DNA from: Ichthyophis bannanicus
Lineage: Eukaryota; Chordata; Amphibia; Gymnophiona; Ichthyophiidae
DNA: 64,000 bases
Reading direction: 5' to 3'
NCBI GenBank assembly: GCA_033557465.1
Contig: CM066037.1
Span: forward strand, 208,691,156 to 208,755,155
This document shows positions 19,919 to 31,379 of this stretch, piece after piece (position 1 is the stretch's first letter; each line of letters starts with the position of its first letter). The notes below the pieces were generated by a model. The model did no database searches. It worked only from the letters and a program-made list of their open reading frames with translations, and was not told the origin of the DNA. The position numbers and the translations under genes are program-made.

Positions 19919-22398
19919 TTGAAAAAGAGCAAACCACTCATGAATGCAGCAAAATATGACCTTGAGAATATACCACTGGAATTTAAAGACTGCCTGCAAA
20001 ATCGATTTGCTGCTTTAGATACAAATGACAGAGCTCCAGAAGAGTTATGGAATGACATCAAGAAGGTTGTGTTGGAAGAAAGAGAGAAGTCTCTACAAAA
20101 GGTGAAAAAGCAAAAACGGCCAAAATGGATGACGGAAGAAACTCTGAAAATTGCCCAGAAACGCAGAGAAGCTAAAGCCAGAGGAGAAAGAAAGACAATC
20201 GCAGAACTCAAAAGAGATTTCCAACGTGCAGCAAGACAGGACAAGGAAAAGTACTACAATGACACTTGCAAGGAAATTGAAGCAGAAACTATTAGAGGAA
20301 GAACAAGATCGGCTTTCCTAAAGCTACGAGAGTCAAAAAAAAAGTTCCAGCCTCAAATTGGAATGTTACAAGATGCTCAAGGTTCTATGTTGAATGATGC
20401 TGAGAGGATCAAGAAAAGGTGGAAGGAATATACAGAGTTTTTATATGATAAAGATCAAGTGGACCAACAGCTGTTTCAACCTGTACTTTATGATCGGGAA
20501 CCATTGGTGATGAAAGAAGAAGTTGAAGCAGCATTGAAAGCCTTATCAAAGAACAAAGCACCAGGCATTGATAGCATTCCCATAGAAGTATTGCAGCAAT
20601 CTGATGCAGCTGTTACCGTACTCACAAGGCTCTGCCAAGAAATATGGAAGACAACATCATGGCCAACTGATTGGAAAAGATCTGTGTTTATACCAATACT
20701 AAAGAAAGGTGATCCAACTGACTGTGGAAATTATCGCACAAATCGCTCTGATCCCACATGCCAGCAAGATTCTACTGAAGATTATCAAAAGAGACTACAA
20801 CCATACCTGGAACAAGAACTACCTGAAGTGCAAGCAGGGTTCAGGAAAGGGCGAGGAACGAGAGACATCATTGTGGATGTGAGATGGATCCTTGAAAAGA
20901 CTAACGAATACCAAAAGGATATGTATTTGTGCTTTATCGACTATAGCATGGCTTTTGACTGTGTAAACCATGAGAAACTCTGGGCCACATTAAGAAGCAT
21001 GGGTATACCAGAACAACTGATCGTTCTCTTGCGCAATCTGTACATTGATCAAGAAGCAACAGTTCGAACGGAACAAGGAGAAACAGAATTTATTTATTTA
21101 TTTTATTTATTTAAACGGACTTGGTATACCGCTTTCTCATGAAATCAAAGCGGTTGGCACAGCAAACAATCAAAGAAGGGGGGGTTGTCAGTAGCATGCA
21201 GTGTTGATTTGTCGCAGTGTACTGTGTGATGGAGTATGGTTGATTTGATGTGAGGCTATATACATTGTGTGCTTATGATACATATTTACAGATTCATATT
21301 TACAATGGTGGCTTTGCTAATCTGAAAAAGTCATTCCATGAAGTCCTCGAAATGGTTTTTGAATAGTTCAGTTTTGAGCTGTTTTCTGAAGTCTTTGATG
21401 TTGTTTGTTGCTCTGAGGTGGTCTGGGAGAGAGTTCCATATGGCGGGGGCTGCCAGGGTGAAGGCTCTTTTTGATGTGGCTTGGTTTAAAATAAGCAAAG
21501 GTGTAAGACAAGGCTGCATACTTTCCCCCTACCTGTTTAATTTATATGCAGAACAAATCATCAGAGAAGCAGGATTGTATGAAGACGTGTGAAGATTGGT
21601 GGAAGACTCATCAACAACCTTCGCTGTGCTGATGATACCACATTACTGGCTGAAAGTGAAGATGATCTGAAACATTTGCTTCTCACAATCAAAGAACATA
21701 GTCTCAAAATGGGCCTGCACCTTAATGTAAAGAAGACAAAGATCATGACAACTGGCATAATCAACAGGTTCATCGTTGAAGGAGAAGAAATTGAAATTGT
21801 GAACAACTTTAACCTACTTGGATCAACTATCAATAAAGAAGCAACAAGCAGTCAAGAAATCAGACGACGCATTGCTCTTGGCAGAATGGCTATGAAAGAC
21901 CTAGATAAGATTCTCAAGAGCAGAGATGTCTCTCTCCATACAAAGATTCGACTTGTTCAAGCCATGGTATTTTCAATAACATCATATGGATGTGAAAGCT
22001 GGACAGTGAAAAAGACAGATAGGAAGAAAATTGATGCCTTTGAATTATGGTGCTGGTGGCGAATACTGTGTATACCATGGACTGCCCGAAGAACAAACCA
22101 GTCGGAACTAGAGGAGATCAAACCTAAGCTTTCTTTAGAAGCTCAGATGACAAGACTTCGACTTTCATACTTTGGACACATCATGCGAAGAGAGAGATCA
22201 TTAGAGAAAGACATTATGCTTGGCAAGATAGAAGGTCAACGCAAAAGAGGAAGGCCAGCAATGAGATGGATCGATACAATAACAGCAGCTACGAGTACCA
22301 GTCTGTCAACAATGAGCCGCCTGACTGAAGACCGAACACAATTTAGGATAGCTATCCAGAGGGTCGCCATGAGTCGACTCCGACTCGACGGCACTTAA
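19919..22398 (+). pseudogene. RTE-BovB reverse transcriptase
   Basis: Blocks present: LKALSKNKAPGIDSIPIEVL, DWKRSVFIPILKKGD, QAGFRKGRGTRD, LCFIDYSMAFDCVNHEK, and after the L2 insertion KGVRQGCILSPYLFNLYAE, then NNLRCADDTTLLAES. The C-terminal part ends in RVAMSRLRLDGT. Lesions: a compensated frameshift at about 20737-20795 that replaces roughly 19 residues (another frame there reads IALIPHASKILLKI), the L2 insertion, a frameshift near 21590, and a Tyr-to-Cys change in the catalytic motif (CADD). Confidence 0.86.
21089..21481 (-). mobile_element. L2-type LINE 3' fragment (copy 6) inside the RTE reverse transcriptase
   Basis: On the minus strand it begins within SKRAFTLAAPAIWNSLPDHL, the L2 C-terminal motif, continues to a hairpin AACCGCTTTG...AAAGCGGT and ends in an AAAT tail (seen as TTTA at 21089-21112). 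It splits the RTE reading frame between TEQGETE and FKISKGV. Confidence 0.82.
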
Positions 22399-22506
22399 CA
22401 ACACCACCACATACCACAGTAGGACCCCTGTGTCTGAAGAACCAGCACTCCGGTAGCCTGAACACAGAAGGGTCAGAGGGTAGGAGCTGCCTAAACCCCG
22501 AAAAGG

Positions 22507-23763
22507 TTACGGAGCACAATCTGGCCGAAGGCACTGTCCCATCGGGACTCTCTTTCCAGGCAGTAATGGCTGCGAAGGTATGGACTGAAGACCAGCTGGC
22601 AGAGCCACTATCGGGACAGAGCGGAAGTTCGCCACCAAGGCCACCATGGCCCTGACACGATGCGCCGTGACGCGGCCTTCTAGTGGGAGCCTCGCCTGCT
22701 CATAAGCAAGGGCAATACAGTCCGCCACCCATGTGGACAGCGTATGCTTGGTCACTGCCTCCCCCAGCCTACTGGGGTCATAGGAGATGAAAAGCTGCGA
22801 AGCTTTGCGGTGGCCCTGAGTGTGCTGGATATAGAAGGACAAAGCCCTCTAGTTGTGAAGGACCGACTCCGCCCGACTGGAGTGAGGTCTTGAAAAGAAG
22901 GTAGGGAGCACCACTTCCTGGTTGAGATGGAAGGGCGATACTACCTTCGGCAGGAATCTGGGGTGCGTGCGAAGCATCAGTCTGTTCTTGTAGAACCTCG
23001 TATAGGGCGCCTCTGCCACAAAGGACTGAAGCTCGCTAATTCTGCGAGTGGAGGTAAGTGCGATCAGGATAACCACCTTCCAAGAGAGGCAGCAAAGGTG
23101 GCAGAAGCTCGAAGGGTGGGCGAGTGAGTTTCCCCAACACTATGTTGAGGTCCCATTCGGTTGCCAGAGGGCAAGCCAGGGGGTTTCGATAAGAGCAGAC
23201 CCCGAAGAAATCGGGTCACCAAAGGTTGGACCGAGAGGGGCTTACCATCCCATCTGGTGGCGCGCTGCCAAGGCACTAAGGTGCACTTGGACGGAGTTAG
23301 ACTTGAGCCCGGGTTGAGAGAGGTAGAGAAAATACTTTAACACCAATGCCACCGGGCAGGAGAAAGGGTCTGCCCCGTGTTCGACGGACCAAACCAAGAA
23401 CCTGCGCCATTTGAGGATGTAAGCCTTTCTAGTAGAGGCCTTGTGAGAGGCCAGCAGAATGCCTTCCACCTCAACCGGAAGATTCAAAGGGGCCAGAGTC
23501 ACCCTCTCAGCAGCAACACTGTCAGCGACAGGCACTCCAGGTTGGGGTGCAGAAGAGAGCCTCCCTCCTGAAAGAGGAGTCCCGGGGTGGTCTCCAAGGG
23601 AATGGGGGTCTCCACCGTCAACTGGAGAAGCAGCGGGAACCACGGCTGCCTGGACCACCAAGGAGCTATCAGGATGAGCAAGGCCCTGTCGCAGAGGGTC
23701 CTGAACAAGGTCTTGGTGATCAGTGGCGTAGGAAGGAAGGCGTACATGAGGCCTGCCGACCAT
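22507..23763 (-). pseudogene. DIRS copy A tyrosine recombinase
   Basis: N-terminal SAM-like part at 23763-23242 (STRKAYILKWRRFLVW, PGLKSNSVQVHLSAL). Catalytic part at 23076-22507 in shifted frames, with the first Arg in TSTRRISELQ and the HxxR box in TAHRVRA. The C-terminal region with the nucleophile Tyr is frameshifted (AGLQSIPSQ where other copies have an AHYCL motif). It would integrate circular DIRS DNA. At least three frameshifts and a stop inactivate it. Confidence 0.82.
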
Positions 23764-25495
23764 GAGACAAGGAACACGTCTGCTGCCACCCTGGAGGGGT
23801 GGGCCTGCTGGGAACAGAAGCAGGGCAACTGGAAATTTCCCGGGCTGGTGAACAGGTCCATCACGGGTTCCACCCGAGCTGGAAAAGCTGACTGGCTACT
23901 CTGGGGTCCAGCTGCCACTCGTGCGGCTGGAGGACTCTGCTCAGCCTGTTGGCCAAAAGACTGTCCTGGCCTGGCAGGTACACTGCCTGCAAAAGGATAC
24001 CCTGTTGGATTGCGTATGAGCAGAGGACCAGTGCCTCCTGACAAACGGTACAAGACCCTGTACCCCCCCTGTTTGTTCACTTAGAACATTGCCACCTGGT
24101 TGTCTGTCTGGACCAGCACTGGCTGTGACGCAGGTGGTGACAGAAGACTTCGTGTATGGCTCAGAGCTCCAGGAGATTGATCTGCTGGGTGCTCTCGTCT
24201 GGTGATCAATTGCCCTGGGTGCGGAACTCTCCACAGTGGGCTCCCCAGCCAAGCAGGGAGGTGTCCGTGGTGAGGACCCTTGAGGAGTTTGGGGCCTGAA
24301 AAGGCATGCCCGCCTCGAGATGCTGGAGAGTCTGCCACCAGACCAGGGAGCCCACCAGTCGATGGGTTACAGAGATTCTCTCTTGGAGGCGATTTTCTCT
24401 TGGAGGCGACCTGTGGCCCGAGACCACTGGTCCTGGAGACATCACTGCGCCGCTCTCATGTTGAGGTGAGCGTCGGGGGTGATGTGGACCGTGGAGGCCA
24501 TGTGCCTGAGGAGGTGCAGAAGAAGCGATGCGGACACCGAGGGACGGTACTGTATGTCCCAGGCCAGAGTCCTGAGATAGTCGGCCCAGTCCCTGGGAAA
24601 GAATGCCTTTGACTGGAGAATGTCGATCTTTGCCCCGATCAACTCCAGAAACTGTGTCGGGAGGAAGTGAGACTTGGGGTAGTTTATGACAAACCTCAAG
24701 TGCTGCAGGACCTGGATGGTGTGTGCGGTGGCCTGTTGCACCTCTGAGGCCAGGCCTCCCTTTATGAGCCAGTCGTCCAGGTAGGGAAAGACAAAGACCC
24801 TCCTGGAGACGGAGGAAGGCGGCCACAACTGCCAGGCATTTTGTGAAGACTCTTGGGGCAGAGGCCAAGCCGAAGGGGAGTGCCCTGTATTGAAAGTGCC
24901 TGCCCCACACTATGAACCACAGGTACTGCCTGTGGTTGGGGTGAATGAGGATGTGGATATAAGCATCCTTGAGATCTAATGAGCATAGCCAGTCTCCCTA
25001 CTGGAGGTATTGCAGCAATGTTCCAAGAGAGAGCATCTTGAACTTCTCCCTCACTAGGAATTTGTTGAGGTTGTGCAGGTCGAGGATGGGCCTTAGGTCC
25101 CCTGTCCTTTTTGGCACGAGGAAGTACCTCGAGTAGAACCCCTTGCCCTTGAGATGGTGGAGCACCGGTTCCACTGCTATGTCCTCGAGAAAATCTGCCA
25201 ACTCCTTCAGTAGAAGATCCCAGTGGAGGGGAGACCTGAGGGGATCTCCGGGGAAATAAGGGGGAGGTGTCTGAGTCAGGTGGAGGAGGTAACCCTCCCT
25301 GACTACCTGAAATGTCCAGGAGTTGGTGGTGATGGTCAACCACCTCTGGACATGGAGGGCCAGACGCCCCCCTGTGGGCTGCTGATCTCCTTGGGGTAGA
25401 TAGGCTATGCTCAAGAAGTCAAAAACTCCCCCCTGGCTGGGCCGGAGCTGGTGCCTGATGTTTTGCAGCCTTCTGCTTATGAGGGCCATGCCCAT
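23764..25495 (-). pseudogene. DIRS copy A reverse transcriptase/RNase H
   Basis: RT motifs FYSRYFLVPKRTGDLRPI, LDLHNLNKFL, LDLKDAY, FQYRALPFGLASAPRVFTKC and FVFPYLDDWLI (YLDD catalytic) are spread over two frames, with a frameshift near 24815 and a TAG after LLQYLQ near 25000. The RNase H part has LTTDTSLLGWGAH and VLVQTDNQVAMFYVNKQGG (about 24330-24030). It makes DIRS DNA from RNA. Confidence 0.83.
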
Positions 25496-27309
25496 GTCCC
25501 TTGGCCTGCTGACCCTGTTGGGGAGCTGGGGAGGCCTGAAAAGGTGGGTAGTTTCTGTAAGCAGCTTCCTTCCTTGGGAAAAGGGACTTTTTATCCAAGC
25601 CCTTCTGTCGGGGAGGGTCTGCAGTCTTTTTGGAGAGCCTGGTCCTCATCATGACCTTGCCAAAGAGGTTCTCTCCTTGGCAGGGGACACTGACCAATTT
25701 CTCCTGAACCCACTGCTCGAAGTCGGATGACTGTAGCCAAGCTTGGTGGCATGCACCGATGCCAGCCACTGTTACTAGAGCCGCTGACTTGAACCAGTAA
25801 TAGGCCGTTCAAGATATGAATTTGGAGTACTCACGGACTGCCTTGGCCAAGTTCTTGAACCACTGTAAGGGTTCCTCGGAGAGACCAGATGAGAACCCAG
25901 TGAGTTCCTTCGCTAGGTCTCTCAGATACATGCCCATGTACAGCTGGTAGGTCTGGATGTGGCCAATGAACAATGAGCGCTGGTAGCACTTTCTGTCGAG
26001 GGCGTCCAGGGTGCGGACCTCCCTGCCGAGGGGCACTGAGGAGTGCATCTTCTGACTCTTCAGCCGACACATGGCCGACTCCACTACCATGTTGTTATGC
26101 GGCAGCTGTGACTTTTGGAAGCCTGGGCTCCAGAGGACTTGATACATCAAGTCGAGCCACTTGCTCACCACCGGTACCGAAGCTGGTGTCTCCCACATTC
26201 GGAGCATCAGCCATTCCAGGATGGGAGGAATGGGCACCGTGAGCAATTCCCACGGATGAGCCTCATACTGGAGGATTTCCAACTCATCTGCCCGAGGGTC
26301 CTCCTCCGACTCTGTCGGGAACACCAGGGCCTTTGACATATCCTTGACAAAATCAAGGAAGCCCATATAATCCAGCAGAGACTGCAGTCGAGGCTCCGAG
26401 ACAGGAGAATCGGATGGGACGTTGCAGTGGCGGCGGGTATCAGGGGACTCCTCGTCTTCGGTCTCCCACTCAGAGTAGTCTGTCGAGGACTTGTAGGAGG
26501 GCTGCTCTGCGGGCCTTGGGGCTCCTGATGCTCCATGGCCGGTGCCCGGCATACTTGCCGGGGATGACTGCGGTCCTGTCGAGCGGGACTCAGATCGTGA
26601 CCTAGGCTGAAGATCGTCTCGGCCTCCGGGGATGTCTTGGACGTCGAGGGCCCGGTAGTCGGGGTGGAAGAACCGGTTGTGCCAGACAACAGCGCCCGCT
26701 GCTGGTCCATGAAGGCAAACAAACTGCACTCCAGGGTCACCATTCTGGACTCCAGACCAGAAGGCTCCACAGCCTTTGGCGCAGGCACAGAGGGACATAG
26801 GCCCGATGCCAGCTCCCCCGAAGGGGAATCCTCGACAAAGATGGTGTCTGTGGACCGAGGCTGGTCTGCGGTCAAAAGCTTTCAGGGGACCTTTGCAGGC
26901 TGCTCTTTCTCCGAAGCCTCAGATGAGCGTCTCAGACTGCGGGACCGGGCCCAGGGGTACTTGGCCGGTCGGAACCATCCAACGATGCCGCTTTCAAGGA
27001 TTTCTTCTTCTTCCTGGGTTCCCTCGAGGGAGGCCCCATTTCTGAGAACCCACGATGGGGCTTGGGTTCGGGAAGTTCCATCCAAAGCGTCGAGGCCTCA
27101 GATGAGGCCCTGGCCTTCGGAGGCGCCAGGGACTCGGGGAAAAACTTATCATGCTACTGCTGACAGCTCTTGAGTGCCGTAATGGGCATCCTTTTGCAGA
27201 GACTGCAGGCTGCTGGGTTGTGGTCTGGCCCGAGACAGCAGTCGTGTGTGTCGGTCAAAGACATAATTTTAGAGCACCGATCCCACTTCTTAAAGCCATT
27301 GGTAGCCAT
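25420..27309 (-). pseudogene. DIRS copy A gag-like protein
   Basis: It starts at ATG 27309 with a degraded zinc-binding segment (FKKWDRC, TDTHDCCLGPDHN; part of the Cys-rich run is deleted). An acidic linker follows, then a conserved domain (26300-25809: PHNNMVVESAMCRLKSQKMH, LREVRTLDALDRKCYQ-like) and a basic C-terminus ending near 25419 (GENLFGKVMMRTRLSKKTAD). It is present in several frames. The family role is packaging of the element RNA; the function is inferred from position. Confidence 0.72.
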
Positions 27310-27362
27310 GGGGGAAAAAAGTACTCCTGCGAAGTCGGAGACTCTCCGGGCTGCCAGTTGAA

Positions 27363-28005
27363 AAAAAGGATCACCTCCCGTCTTGACTACTGTAACCTAC
27401 TTGCTGGCCTCCCTTTGAATCATCTCTCTCCCCTTCAATCTATTCAACACTCTGCTGCGCGGCTAATCTTCCGCCAGACTCGTCATGCCAATATTACCCC
27501 TCTTCTCAAGTAACTTCATTGGCTCCCTATCCATTTCCGCATCCAGTTCAAACTTCTCCTGCTGACCCATAAGTGCATTCACTCTTCAGCTCCTCACTAT
27601 GTTTCTTCTCTTATCTCTCCTTACACCCCCCCCCTCGTGAACTCTGCTCTTCTGATAAATTGCTTCTATCTGCCCTTCTCTTCTATTTCTAACTCCAGAC
27701 TTCGCTCCTTTCACCTTGCTACACCTTACACCTGGAATGAACTACCTGTGTCTGTACGTCAGGCACCTTCTCTGACCCTTTTCAAATGCAGGCTGAAAAC
27801 TCACCTCTTCATTGCTGTTTTTGGATCTTGACTCACCTGATCTCGTTTCTTTACCTTTCCCCCTTGTTTTAACTGTCTACACCTTCTGTGTTGTTTGTCT
27901 TGACTAGATTGTAAGCACTGATGAGCAGGGACTGTCTCTTATATGACTGTGCAGCGCTGCGTACAACTTGTAGCGCTATACAAATGCTCAGTAGTAGTAG
28001 TAGTA
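27363..28005 (+). mobile_element. L2-type LINE 3' fragment (copy 7, TAG-tailed subfamily)
   Basis: Encodes ITSRLDYCNLLAGLPLNH, then LHWLPIHFRIQFKLLLLTHK and FHLATPYTWNELPVSVRQ, with one stop after PLLK. The 3' end is TGTAGCGCTATACAAATGC plus a TAG-repeat tail, unlike the hairpin-tailed L2 copies elsewhere. It is inserted in the gag end of DIRS copy A. Confidence 0.82.
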
Positions 28006-28272
28006 CCGGTGCAATACTGGAGGCGAGTATGAAACTCTGAGAAAAAAAATCAACTTTTTCTGGGGACAAGCCAGATGAATGTCTGAAGGGCTCCGCGAAA
28101 AAAAGGAGACTGAGCAAGATGGCACCCTTGGGCAAGAAGGGGACCACAAATGCGTGGTGGCATTTCCCAAAGGCTTTCTTTGAAAGCTAGGGGGATGCTT
28201 CCATGAGGGCTCCGTCGATGCCGACGTCACCCATATGTAAGGACTGACTTCCTGCTTGTTTCCGGAGAAAGG

Positions 28273-28429
28273 CCAAACAACCTATTTAGCCTGCCAGTAA
28301 TTCTGTTCCTATTGTACGCTACCATCTCAGCACCCAAGATTCCCCACTTAGTTCATATCCAGCACTCCTTCCTCCCTCTCCATGTCTAACCTCAAGGTTT
28401 TGGAATTAGAATGGAGCAGTAGCCTAGTG
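28273..28429. other. Unclassified sequence right of DIRS copy A
   Basis: Pyrimidine-rich, with CCAGCACTCC-type repeats similar to the small TIR element at 17215. No coding frame. Confidence 0.4.
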
Positions 28430-28625
28430 GTTAGGGCAGCAGGCTGGGAACCAGGAAAGCCAGAATTTAAATCCTGCTTCTTCCCACTAACATTCCTTGT
28501 GACAATGGGCAAGTTACTTCACCCTTCATTACCTCAGGTATGATTTAGACTGTAAGGCCTCTTAGGAAAGGACCTATCAACCTTGCCTGTATATGTAACT
28601 TGCTTTGTTTTGAAAAAAGTGAGTA
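28430..28625 (+). mobile_element. tRNA-derived SINE, nearly complete
   Basis: The head has box A (TAGCCTAGTGGTTAGGGCAG) and a box B-like GAATTTAAATCC. A body follows with CTTGTGACAATGGGCAAGTT and TTTAGACTGTAAGGCCTCTT, then a tail near TTGCTTTG. The body matches the MIR/CORE-like SINE layout common in vertebrates. It is transcribed by RNA polymerase III when intact. Confidence 0.75.
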
Positions 28626-28704
28626 ATTAAGTCTAAATTTTTAAAAACCCAAACATAAACAAATATCAATACTACTTGTCTTTATCTGCTATTATTTAAT
28701 GTTA

Positions 28705-29155
28705 CTCTAATGGCAAGGATAAGCACAGAGGATCCCTAAATAGCAAGAAATGGAATCACAGTAACAGAGCATTTATACTAAAAGCAAATATCACCCTATT
28801 TGCTCCCACACTATGGAATTCACTACCTCCAGATCTAAGAGGATGCTCAGATCAGAGGGAATGCCAAAAGAGACTAAAAACATACCTCTTCCAAGAGCAC
28901 TTCTGCACAACTGTGAACTCAGTGACACACACCGTTGCAATCTCTTGGGCACAACGCATTGTATTAATGTTGAGAAATTACATCCTTTAGTTACATTGTA
29001 TATAGTTACATTGTTGCTGCTACTGATTACTTTGCTTAGTTCCCTGTACAACAGAGTGCTTTCTGAGGCCCTGTTAGATTTTAGTTCTGTGTAAACCGCT
29101 TTCAATAGTAGAAAGGCGGTATAAAAATTAGTTTAAATAAAATAAACAAAATAAA
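28705..29155 (+). mobile_element. L2-type LINE 3' fragment (copy 8)
   Basis: The remnant frame reads APTLWNSLPPDLRGCSDQ and KRLKTYLFQEHF. The hairpin ACCGCTTTC...GAAAGGCGGT (29094-29123) and an AAAT tail follow. It is truncated at the 5' end. Confidence 0.78.
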
Positions 29156-30339
29156 CTTTTGCACTTCAAAAAGGGATAGAGGAATAACCTGCACAGAGTG
29201 GCAGCTGCAACTCTAACCACCTACCTGAGTGCACTAGCCCAAGCATCCAGATTTCTAGGTAACCAGTCCGCCAGACAAGACTGGGCTAAGTAAAAAAAAA
29301 AAAAAAATTCCATTATGACCTGCAGCCCTCCAAAAGGCTCGGGTGCTAGTTGAATTCTGTCATCATAGCCAATACTAGCGTGGCAATTGCCAGAGCTAGT
29401 CCTATAAATGTGTGAGCATGTTGTTGGCACAGGGCTCCGCATCAACCTCATGTTGCAGCCACATGTAATGCTTTTGCCTAGTGCTGATAATACTTCTGTG
29501 GCTGCCAGGTCTGGGCAAGCTCACTCCAGCCTTACTCTATACACTGCCACTCACTAGCTAGAGTCCTCCCTGTATGATCAGCGGCTCCAACTGCCCAGAC
29601 AGGTTCCAGCCTCCATATGTGTGCTGCCACTCTATTGTGCCAAACAGAAAAAGGCTTCCTCCTCTTCCAATCCATGGCTCTATCAGCCCAGGTTTGGAGG
29701 CTCCTGTGCACGTGCTGCTACTGCAGTGCTGAATCGGAGCCAAGGCGAGGACAACTGTGGTATTCACTGCAGCCAGGCAGGCCGCTCTCAGAGTACCATC
29801 AGTCCTCATTCTGCAACACCTGACTATGAAGTTGGTCCGCTGCTGCCTGCCGGTTGCTACTTCCCTAAACAGGCTCTCTCATATGCGCTGGACTGCTGGA
29901 GCCCCACTGCATGCTTAGTGCTGCCACTGCTGCTGAATTAAGGGTGGCCACCACTTTTAGGCCCCTCTGCTGCTGTTCTAACGTGATACTCAAGATACAA
30001 CAGACTGTTGCAGACACAGTACGTTTCAGAACAAGCAGGGAAATGTTAGACTAGGGGAAGGGGAAGGGGAAGAAAGGGAAGCAAGGCTTAACACAGGAGA
30101 TATGCAGAGCATGATGGGGGCAAGGAGAGAGATAGAAAGGATATGTTGACCTTGGCACGAATGGGAGCAAAGACAGAACAGAAAGCACATGCTGGGCATG
30201 ATGGGGGCAGAGAGAGAGAGACAGGGGTGAGATATGCTGGACATGATGGGGCAGACAGATCCGGATAATGTATCAGGACAGCAGCTGAAAATTACCACTA
30301 TCCAGATGGCAGTGATTATCCTGATAGTTCCTGGTGCTA
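29156..30339. other. Unclassified sequence with a short minisatellite
   Basis: A 15-base A run lies at 29291-29306. Variants of GATATGCTGGGCATGATGGG with GAGAGA spacers recur at about 30040-30255. Open frames in this stretch have no family features and differ in base use from the element genes. No boundaries of a known element were found. Confidence 0.45.
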
Positions 30340-30800
30340 GACCTCATTTGCATACATATCTGCATAACTGTGGGATCTTGTATCCATGTTCCCATTCATT
30401 ATGTTCTTTCAAATGTATGAGTTGTGTGCCTAATAGTAAAGGACTAAAGCAGTTTTGTGCCTCTTAAGGTAACATTTAACCAAGGAGAGCACGGCATTTC
30501 ACAAGGCATGGGAAACCAACCAAAGGATAGTATCCAAGAACGATCAATGTCACTTTTATTATTTACACTGCTTATTTTGTTAAGAAACCATAGCAATATA
30601 ATGTTTTTAATAACATGATTTAATAGAAAAGTTTTTTCACTGTTGAACAGTGCTTACATATTGATGCAAACATACCCCTAACATGTTTCATAGGAATTGT
30701 AGCGCTCAGAACTGGCAATCAGATGTTCTGACATAGTATGAACTTCCGTGGGTTGTATTACTCTTCTTCAGATGCTGTCCTTGAATGCTAGAAAGCAAAC
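30340..30800 (+). repeat. Unclassified dispersed repeat, left copy of an inverted pair
   Basis: It matches the reverse complement of 43466-43905 over most of its length. Shared blocks include TTTCAAATGTATGA, TGTGCCTAATAGTA, CAGTTTTGTGCCTCTTAAGG, ATTTACACTGCTTATTTTG and CAGATGCTGTCCTTGAATGC. Divergence is roughly 10 per cent or more. It has no coding capacity. Confidence 0.8.
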
Positions 30801-31379
30801 AAAATATAGGCCACAAGGAACTATAAAGAGTAGTTACTCACCTGTAACAGGTGTTCTCCAGGAGCAGCAGGAATCAGTCCTCACATATGGATGACGTCGG
30901 CGCCGACGGAGCCCTCGTGCGGAGCATTTCCCCAGCTTTCAAAGAAAGCCTTTGGGAATGCAGCGCACATGCGCGGTCCCCTTCCCGCCCAAGGGTGCCA
31001 TCTTGCCCAGTCTGATGACATAGCTAAAAGACAGCAAAAACAAAATGAAACATATGACTGCGACTCCAAGGGGAGGAGGGAGGGTCGCGAGGACTGATTC
31101 CTGCTGCTACTGGAGAACACCTGTTACAGGTGAGTAACTACTCTTTCTCCAGGACCAAGCAGGAAGTCGGTCCTCACATATGGGACTCCCCAGCTCTAGG
31201 CTACCGAGAACCCAAAGCTGAAAAATAAGCTCCCTCTAGAGACTCAGCATGCGTGATAAGAATCTTCTCCGAGGCCACCCCCGAACGGTAGCCCAACACA
31301 AGGGCTGGAGAGTAGGAGTTGCCCAAACCTCAAAGAGATTACGGAGTACCGCCTGTCCGAAAGCACTGTCCCTGCGGGA

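Larger units (their letters stand above)
18698..22407 (+). mobile_element. RTE-BovB-type LINE, nearly full length
   Basis: Flanked by the 10-bp duplication CACATACCAC (18688-18697 and 22408-22417). The 3' end GTCGACTCCGACTCGACGGC plus ACTTAACAACACC is the hallmark BovB terminus. It carries an endonuclease and a reverse transcriptase and is split by an L2 tail at about 21089-21481. Its orientation is opposite to the DIRS element it entered. The 5' end of about 120 non-coding bases begins directly after the duplication, so the copy appears complete. Confidence 0.87.
18240..28272 (-). mobile_element. DIRS retrotransposon copy A (ITR type), decayed, with RTE and L2 insertions
   Basis: The left terminal repeat starts near TAGTTACTCACC (18249). 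Its complement CCCATATGTAAGGACTGACT lies at the right end (28231 on). The minus strand carries gag, reverse transcriptase/RNase H and tyrosine recombinase in DIRS order. Inside the left end, 18253-18300 is repeated inverted at 18499-18553, which corresponds to the internal complementary region used to circularise DIRS DNA. Insertions: RTE-BovB (18698-22407) and an L2 tail (27363-28005). Frameshifts and stops occur in every domain. Confidence 0.85.

Noticed and set aside
28430..28500. Functional tRNA gene
   Set aside because: Box A and B are present but the sequence does not fold into a cloverleaf and continues into a SINE body.
29558..29941. Possible host exon in the unclassified stretch at 29.6-29.9 kb
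   Set aside because: Open frames on both strands without conserved motifs and without a paired acceptor and donor around a single frame.
30827..31200. LTRs of an endogenous retrovirus
   Set aside because: The ends are inverted rather than direct, there is a tyrosine recombinase instead of an integrase, and no protease or envelope; DIRS explains all.
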